Origin: Baffinella frigidus
Taxonomy: Eukaryota > Cryptophyceae > Cryptomonadales > Baffinellaceae
Direction of reading: 5' to 3'
Assembly: GCA_026770585.1 (NCBI GenBank)
Contig: MU646555.1
Span: forward strand, 354,635-365,572
DNA: 10,938 bases
The position numbers and the translations under genes are program-made. Below, piece after piece: positions 7,185 to 10,938 of this stretch (within the stretch, counting starts at the first letter, position 1; each line of letters begins with the position of its first letter). The notes under the pieces are model-generated. The model did no database searches, was not told the DNA's origin, and was given only the letters and a program-made list of their open reading frames with translations.

Positions 7185-7305
7185 TGTGAACGCTTTCACG
7201 TAGTTAATAACCACATCCAAAAAACCCGCAGAGGGGGGCGTACAGTCCTTTGCCGTCGGTAGAGCGCAACAACCAGGATTTTGACCACCTGGTACGGGTT
7301 TCGGT

Positions 7306-8280
7306 TTAATGTGGGGTTGGGGGTACCACGAGGCTGTGACAAGGGATTGGATTTTGTGCGAGACAGGGGGGTGTACCGCAGTGGTGCGAAACCGTGCGAC
7401 GGTCGCAAACCGTACTACAGTTCAAACAAACACCCCGCGAATTGGCTCCACACCCATAGAGATACTCGCCGGGTACACAGATCGCGGCAGCGAACTCGTC
7501 GCAACTGCCGAGAACCGTGTCCAACGGCCAACATTTGGCCTCTTCGAGCGTTTTAGCACCGGCCACGTCACTGCCCTGCAGTTTCGGAAATTCTTCTGTA
7601 GTATCTGGGCATGGCTCGCATCCGAAGAGGGTTTCGCCAATATCAAGCCAATACCCGGAATCCGCGTCCGATGTGGGTTGTATTTCAACACCAAAAGATC
7701 CCGGGGGACATAAGCGACACATGGGCGAACCACGGGTCGCATATGTCCCCAACTCACACGCAGAACAGTTTGTGGATCCATACACAGGTGAGTGTGTCCC
7801 TCGGTCACAGAGCTTGCACCGCGATTGACCCGGTAGGTCTTGGTATAGACCGCGAGTGCACGGTCTACACAAAGCTTGTCCCTTATACGGGTTGTAATAG
7901 CCTTCTGCACACGGTTCACAATATCCCCGACCCGACTGCGGCTGATAAAACCCGACTTCACATAGTTCACATGTCACCGATGAGTTGTCTGCTGAGTATG
8001 TTCCTGGTAAGCAGGGTGCGCAGAACAACCCGGCCACTCCTACCGACTTCGCTCCGAGCGAATTGGCTGTCTCAACAAACTCCCCGGTCCCGTTACCGGT
8101 TACGTTGTATTCAATCTCTCTCTTGTCCATAAAGTACCCAAGCTCGCAACCAACGCACTGTGCGGTGTCTTGTCCGGACACACTCGATTGGCAGAACCAA
8201 AACCATACTACGACTACGAATGGAACGATTTGACACACACGGACCGTCATCCTGGGTTTGCAATACACCACGTGTGACAT
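7306..8280 (-). CDS. Cysteine-rich surface protein, 5' part with signal peptide
   Basis: 324 aa from the ATG at 8278-8280; a second ATG at 8250 lies closer to the hydrophobic segment. Residues 11-36 form a signal peptide with core IVPFVVVVWFWF and a likely cleavage near SVSG. The rest is GCC2/GCC3-type: repeated CxxC units such as CEVGFYQPQSGRGYCEPC, at least six between residues 85 and 225, with several N-glycosylation sites. The frame ends at a TAA (7306-7308) amid further Cys-containing sequence, without a stalk or membrane anchor. The +1 frame overlaps it over 7309-7421 and continues the same protein type for 1332 residues. One long gene broken by a +1 shift (programmed, mutational, or an indel in a C/G run) explains this better than two genes. 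A TATA-like box lies about 50 nt upstream. Confidence 0.9.
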   Translation of the reverse strand: MSHVVYCKPRMTVRVCQIVPFVVVVWFWFCQSSVSGQDTAQCVGCELGYFMDKREIEYNVTGNGTGEFVETANSLGAKSVGVAGLFCAPCLPGTYSADNSSVTCELCEVGFYQPQSGRGYCEPCAEGYYNPYKGQALCRPCTRGLYQDLPGQSRCKLCDRGTHSPVYGSTNCSACELGTYATRGSPMCRLCPPGSFGVEIQPTSDADSGYWLDIGETLFGCEPCPDTTEEFPKLQGSDVAGAKTLEEAKCWPLDTVLGSCDEFAAAICVPGEYLYGCGANSRGVCLNCSTVCDRRTVSHHCGTPPCLAQNPIPCHSLVVPPTPH

Positions 8281-8509
8281 GATTCTTATCTAATCCAAGG
8301 CGTTTACCAGAGACAAGTCGGTTGGGTATAACCCTTTTACCACATACCTTCAACTGGTTAAACAATTCCAATCGATCGTAGACACCGTATACTCAGAGTT
8401 CAAACACGAACCTTCTCGATTCTGGCGTTGTTGCATATTAAACTATTGACCGGGTCTATAAGGTGCAAACGCATGTGTATTAAAAGGGAATTTAGAGACT
8501 TCAACTTGA
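8281..8509. promoter_or_regulatory. Divergent promoter region of the two surface genes
   Basis: 229 bp separate the ATGs of the divergent surface-protein genes. The palindrome GGGTATAACCC at 8324-8334 puts a TATA 50 nt before the minus-strand ATG (8280). TCTATAAGG with TATAAG at 8457-8462 lies 53 nt before the plus-strand ATG (8510). The shared spacer would allow the two related proteins to be expressed together. Confidence 0.55.
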
Positions 8510-9946
8510 ATGCGGTATCGTAGATGTGTAATACTGCAACAGCGACAACGAGAACATACACAGTTACTTCACACGTGCTTGAGATGGGGGTCGATATGTA
8601 TCTTCGCATGTTTCTGTCTGGCAGTGTCTACTGTCCCATACGACACGTCGTACAGTGAAGCGTTAAGTCCACGTTGTATGATAAGCATGATCAAATTGCT
8701 TAACAACCTACTATTTTTCGACAATCACATCGTCGCCACAACAACCAGCACCAGCACCAGCCGCACCACTACGACGCGGACCAAGTCTACTACTACGACG
8801 GTGCGTATTATATCGGTCACCCGTCCCCGTTCTAAACCGACGCACAGAGCAGCCACTATACGTGCTAAGCCGATAGCAGATCCGAACGCGACTGCGCCTG
8901 TGAAGGGAGGGGGTGGAGGTGGGAAGGTAGCATTAGATCCGAACGCTACCGCCCCGGTGAAGGGAGGGGGTGGTGGGAAAGTAGCATTAGATCCGAACGC
9001 TACCGCCCCGGTGAAGGGTGGGGGCGGCGGCGGCGGGAAGATAGCATTAGATCCGAACGCTACAGCCCCTGTCAAAGGAGGCGGTAGGAAGACAGCATTA
9101 GATCCGAACGCGACCGCCCCTGTCAAAGGAGGTGGTGGTGGAAAGGTAGCATTAGATCCGAACGCGACCGCTCCGGTGAAGACTGGGGGCGGTGGCGCTG
9201 CTTCAAAACCTCCTAATCCGAATAGCCCCAACTATGTAACAACAACTCCGACGCCTATAACCACCACAACTACCCCGACACCCATTACAACCACTTCCAC
9301 TACTCCCCAACCCATTACAACCACTTCCACTACTCCCCAACCCATTACAACCACGTCCACTACTCCCCAACCCATTACAACCACTTCCACTACTCCCCAA
9401 CCCATTACAACCACTTCCACTACTCCCCAACCCATTACAACCACGTCCACTACTCCCCAACCCATTACAACCACTTCCACTACTCCCCAACCCATTACAA
9501 CCACTTCTACTACTCCCCAACCCACTACAACCATCACTCCCGATCCCACTACGACCCCCGTGCCGGGACCACCGATCAAGGTCGAATTGACGTTGTCTAT
9601 CACAGAAGCGGAGTTTGACGCGGTCGCTCAATCGATGATGGATGTTTTGGCAGCAATCGTAGGAGTCCCATCGTCTTATGTGACAATCGACTACATCATG
9701 ATTGTACAATCGCGTAGACGGCGACTGCTGCAGACAACGTCTGGCATCATTGTAGGTTTCGACATCGAAACACCGTCTGAGACATCCCCTGAAGAGTTGA
9801 CATCAATGGAATCATCTCTTACGACAGAAACGATATCCAATGCGATATCGGCAGATACAACGTTGAATTCGGCACTACCCGGTTGTGCAGGTGTCAGCAG
9901 TGTACAAGGCATGGCACCCGCTAATCCGTACTTGTGTAAGTGGTAG
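8510..9946 (+). CDS. Repeat-rich secreted or surface protein with SEA-like module
   Basis: 478 aa from the ATG at 8510-8512. A hydrophobic stretch SICIFACFCLAVSTV (28-42) is a likely signal peptide or signal anchor after a long basic N-terminus. Residues 76-120 are Thr/Arg-rich. Residues 124-224 hold six DPNATAPVK units separated by glycine-rich linkers of 3-7 Gly, each unit with an N-A-T glycosylation site. Residues 244-350 are a Thr/Pro mucin-like stalk built on TTTSTTPQPI. Residues 354-458 form the SEA-like module with SRRRRLLQTTSG, paralogous to the one in the large minus-strand surface protein. Unlike that protein it ends about 20 residues later without a transmembrane helix, so it may be secreted, held by an uncleaved N-terminal anchor, or truncated. 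Fibre or adhesin is the likeliest role. A GTAAGT at 9936-9941 just before the stop resembles a splice donor. Confidence 0.9.
   Translation: MRYRRCVILQQRQREHTQLLHTCLRWGSICIFACFCLAVSTVPYDTSYSEALSPRCMISMIKLLNNLLFFDNHIVATTTSTSTSRTTTTRTKSTTTTVRIISVTRPRSKPTHRAATIRAKPIADPNATAPVKGGGGGGKVALDPNATAPVKGGGGGKVALDPNATAPVKGGGGGGGKIALDPNATAPVKGGGRKTALDPNATAPVKGGGGGKVALDPNATAPVKTGGGGAASKPPNPNSPNYVTTTPTPITTTTTPTPITTTSTTPQPITTTSTTPQPITTTSTTPQPITTTSTTPQPITTTSTTPQPITTTSTTPQPITTTSTTPQPITTTSTTPQPTTTITPDPTTTPVPGPPIKVELTLSITEAEFDAVAQSMMDVLAAIVGVPSSYVTIDYIMIVQSRRRRLLQTTSGIIVGFDIETPSETSPEELTSMESSLTTETISNAISADTTLNSALPGCAGVSSVQGMAPANPYLCKW
8879..9181 (+). repeat. DPNATAPVK/poly-Gly coding repeats
   Basis: Six in-frame copies of the DPNATAPVK unit, mostly preceded by VAL or IAL, are joined by GGA/GGT/GGC runs of different length. 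Synonymous differences (ACC, ACG, ACA; GTG, GTC) separate the copies, so they are older than the nearly identical Thr/Pro repeats downstream. The GGN linkers are expected hotspots for in-frame length change. Confidence 0.9.
9271..9540 (+). repeat. 30-bp Thr/Pro coding tandem repeats with 90-bp higher order
   Basis: Nine contiguous 30-bp units encode TTTSTTPQPI or close variants. Most are identical; CCACGTCCAC replaces CCACTTCCAC only in 9331-9360 and 9421-9450, so 9301-9390 and 9391-9480 are identical 90-bp blocks. This points to a very recent 90-bp duplication. The unit length is a multiple of three, so changes in number keep the frame. Dense Thr/Pro suggests an O-glycosylated, extended stalk. 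Confidence 0.95.
9569..9883 (+). other. SEA-like module of the 478-aa protein
   Basis: Encodes residues 354-458, from IKVELTLSITEAEF through RRRRLLQTTSG to SALPG. It is the paralogue of 3597-3950. Similarity ends at the LP before the point where the large protein continues into its transmembrane helix. Confidence 0.7.
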
Positions 9947-9953
9947 GGACAGC

Positions 9954-9976
9954 CTGTGTGTGTAGCAGTGACACAG
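9954..9976 (+). terminator. Weak hairpin after the 478-aa gene
   Basis: CTGTGT and ACACAG form a 6-bp stem around an 11-nt loop, 8 nt after the stop codon. It is a modest structure that could be chance. Confidence 0.25.
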
Positions 9977-10000
9977 TGGAGATACCCGAACAGCGTGTAA

Positions 10001-10006
10001 AATAAA
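10001..10006 (+). promoter_or_regulatory. AATAAA polyadenylation-like signal
   Basis: AATAAA lies 55 nt after the stop codon of the 478-aa gene, in a plausible place for a eukaryotic-type 3' end. The equivalent regions of the other genes lack the exact motif, so this may be chance. Confidence 0.3.
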
Positions 10007-10107
10007 TTCATTCGAAAACAGTTACATTTCACCCACACACACGCCACCAACGTTCCTAGAGATGACGCACACTGCAATGCAGCTGGACCGAGCATGACGT
10101 AGTGTCC

Positions 10108-10446
10108 CTAGTTAATTTCCGAACCTTTCCCAAACATATCCTCGAATTTGCGCGTCTGGTTTTCTTTGTACGTTTTGTGCATGGCGGTGACCTTGTCTGG
10201 GTTGTCAGCCTTCCAAGTGGCACACCGTTCGATAATATGGTCTTTGTTGTCTTGGTAATAGACTGCTTTGCGTGCAGCCTCTTTATCAATGTTGTTATCT
10301 CTGTATGTCTTGTTGCGGGCAGCTTCTTTCCCTGGTTTGTAGTGTGCCTTCTTGTATGCAACCTTTCTGGCATCTCTGGACAACTGACGCCAGTCATCCA
10401 GCGAGCCAGAATACCACGCAGGTGCGAATTTTTTTGGTGCACGCAT
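10108..10446 (-). CDS. Small basic protein with 15-residue repeats
   Basis: 112 aa from the ATG at 10444-10446. Residues 46-105 divide into four 15-residue units starting at K46, A61, A76 and K91, each with an aromatic at position 3 (Y48, Y63, W78, Y93), an Asn three to four residues later and several Lys/Arg. A shorter related unit precedes them (31-45). No catalytic motif is visible. Similar 'YYxxNKxxx' repeats often stand in front of HNH nuclease domains in phages and giant viruses, where they are thought to bind DNA; here they stand alone. DNA binding is therefore an inference. The antisense frame is also open but looks like a hydrophobic shadow. A TATA-like box lies 57 nt upstream. Confidence 0.8.
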   Translation of the reverse strand: MRAPKKFAPAWYSGSLDDWRQLSRDARKVAYKKAHYKPGKEAARNKTYRDNNIDKEAARKAVYYQDNKDHIIERCATWKADNPDKVTAMHKTYKENQTRKFEDMFGKGSEIN

Positions 10447-10497
10447 CGCGTGTTTTCTAATGGGGTATTGGTGTACAGACTAAGCATTTATGTAGGC

Positions 10498-10503
10498 TTT
10501 ATA
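10498..10503 (-). promoter_or_regulatory. TATA-like box for the 112-aa gene
   Basis: The minus strand reads AAACTATAAAGCC, with TATAAA starting 57 nt before the ATG. It matches the CACTATAAAACG before the 169-aa gene. An A-rich run (complement of 10505-10518) lies just upstream. Confidence 0.6.
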
Positions 10504-10594
10504 GTTTCTTTTTTTTCGAAAATTCCAAACGGCCCGGCATGACTGCCACTGTATATGGCGGTTGAGTGCATGACAACTTGGTTCACCGAACACG

Positions 10595-10642
10595 CCCGCT
10601 GTGTAGCAGCGGGTTCATGTGCAGACCGTTGCGTAGCAACGG
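10595..10642. repeat. Two hairpin repeats near the right arm
   Basis: CCCGCTG and CAGCGGG (10595-10601 and 10607-10613) form a 7-bp stem. CCGTTGC and GCAACGG (10626-10632 and 10636-10642, loop GTA) form another. The second, preceded by GCAGACC, belongs to the hairpin family at 1271-1322 and 2885-3055. The rest of the 10447-10700 spacer shows no gene. Confidence 0.8.
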
Positions 10643-10700
10643 GGTTGTAGTTACACTGCTACATCCACACACCAACAACCCCTCTCTCATATCCGTGTAT

Positions 10701-10764
10701 GTGAATCCGCAACCATGTGAATCCGCAACCATGTGAATCCGCAACCATGTGAATCCGCAACCAT
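10701..10764 (-). repeat. 16-bp tandem repeats, right arm
   Basis: Four exact copies of GTGAATCCGCAACCAT. On the opposite strand the core is GGATTCAC, matching the GGATTCAT core at 269-316 in the same orientation relative to the inverted-repeat arm. Confidence 0.95.
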
Positions 10765-10774
10765 GTGAAATCGG

Positions 10775-10938
10775 ACATACGAAATCCGTCATCGGTGTCA
10801 GATTTTGGAATTTATGGTGTCATTTGGACACTTTTGGGATCGATTTTGGCGACTTTTTGTACTAACTTCCTGAAGTTGACCAAATCAGAGTAGGGCGGAT
10901 AACCCCGACATGTAATCGAAAACCCGATTTTCCCAGAT
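10775..10938 (-). repeat. Inverted repeat, right arm (cut by window end)
   Basis: Reverse complement of 103-266 with five mismatches. It runs to the last base, so its outer part is missing here. It contains the imperfect palindrome TAACTTCCTGAAGTTG at 10863-10878. If the arm continued as the left one does, palindromes like those at 13-67 would lie about 35-90 bp beyond the window. Confidence 0.95.

Noticed and set aside
7185-7220. TTG at 7220 as the start of the 3' surface-protein ORF
   Set aside because: All other genes here start at ATG. TTG start is unlikely in a eukaryote-type system, and the frame is open much further upstream, so the ATG at 7184 or, more likely, a frame shift from the upstream ORF is preferred. 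The TTG at 2681 before the HNH ATG was set aside for the same reason.
8725-9709. Minus-strand Pro-, Gly/Val- and Ser/Gly-rich frames opposite the 478-aa gene
   Set aside because: They are mirror images of the Gly and Thr/Pro codon repeats in other frames and have no independent start or promoter signal.
10102-10542. 146-codon hydrophobic plus-strand frame that looks like a membrane protein
   Set aside because: It is the antisense of a Lys/Tyr/Asn-rich helical repeat protein, which automatically produces hydrophobic codons. The minus frame has the 15-residue repeat and a well-placed TATA-like box.
1-10938. tRNA or rRNA genes
   Set aside because: I saw no cloverleaf-like arrangement with a T-loop GTTCGA-type motif in the right context and no rRNA-like sequence in the spacers.

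Overview
This window looks like compact, two-strand coding DNA from a large eukaryotic DNA virus (Nucleocytoviricota-like, probably infecting an alga or other protist). A gene-dense region of a unicellular eukaryote is the main alternative. Points for the virus reading: short spacers, no obvious introns, TATA-like boxes at a nearly fixed 50-62 nt before each start codon, a zinc-finger/HNH nuclease of the kind shared by phages and giant viruses, and a near-perfect inverted repeat joining the two window ends. No hallmark gene (capsid, polymerase, ATPase) is present, so the lineage is not fixed. Base composition is roughly balanced.

Layout. Positions 13-67 hold two tandem, perfectly palindromic 27-bp units. 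Positions 103-266 are the left arm of an inverted repeat whose right arm is 10775-10938 (159 of 164 positions match). Both arms run inward into 16-bp tandem repeats. Inside lie a 169-aa acidic/zinc-finger/basic protein (minus, 422-931), a repeat-rich spacer (1150-1422), a 390-aa four-zinc-finger HNH nuclease (minus, 1476-2648), a second repeat-rich spacer (2797-3077) made of the same families largely inverted, and a 64-bp copy of part of the 169-aa gene (3074-3137).

The centre is a large cysteine-rich surface protein on the minus strand. Its 5' part (7306-8280) carries the signal peptide. Its 3' part (3186-7184) carries most GCC2/GCC3-type repeats, a mucin-like Thr stalk, a SEA-like module, a transmembrane helix and a 110-residue tail. 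The two parts lie in different frames that overlap by 113 nt and are probably one gene interrupted by a +1 shift. Divergent from it, across 229 bp, is a second surface or secreted protein (plus, 8510-9946) with glycine-rich and Thr/Pro repeats that ends in a paralogous copy of the same SEA-like module. A small basic protein with a 15-residue repeat (minus, 10108-10446) precedes the right arm.

Working picture, an inference: an inverted-repeat-bounded island or genome-end region carrying a divergent pair of repeat-rich, probably glycosylated surface proteins that share one membrane-proximal module, beside nuclease and zinc-finger genes embedded in mobile-looking palindromic repeats. Length-variable repeats sit in both the coding stalks and the spacers, suggesting fast turnover.
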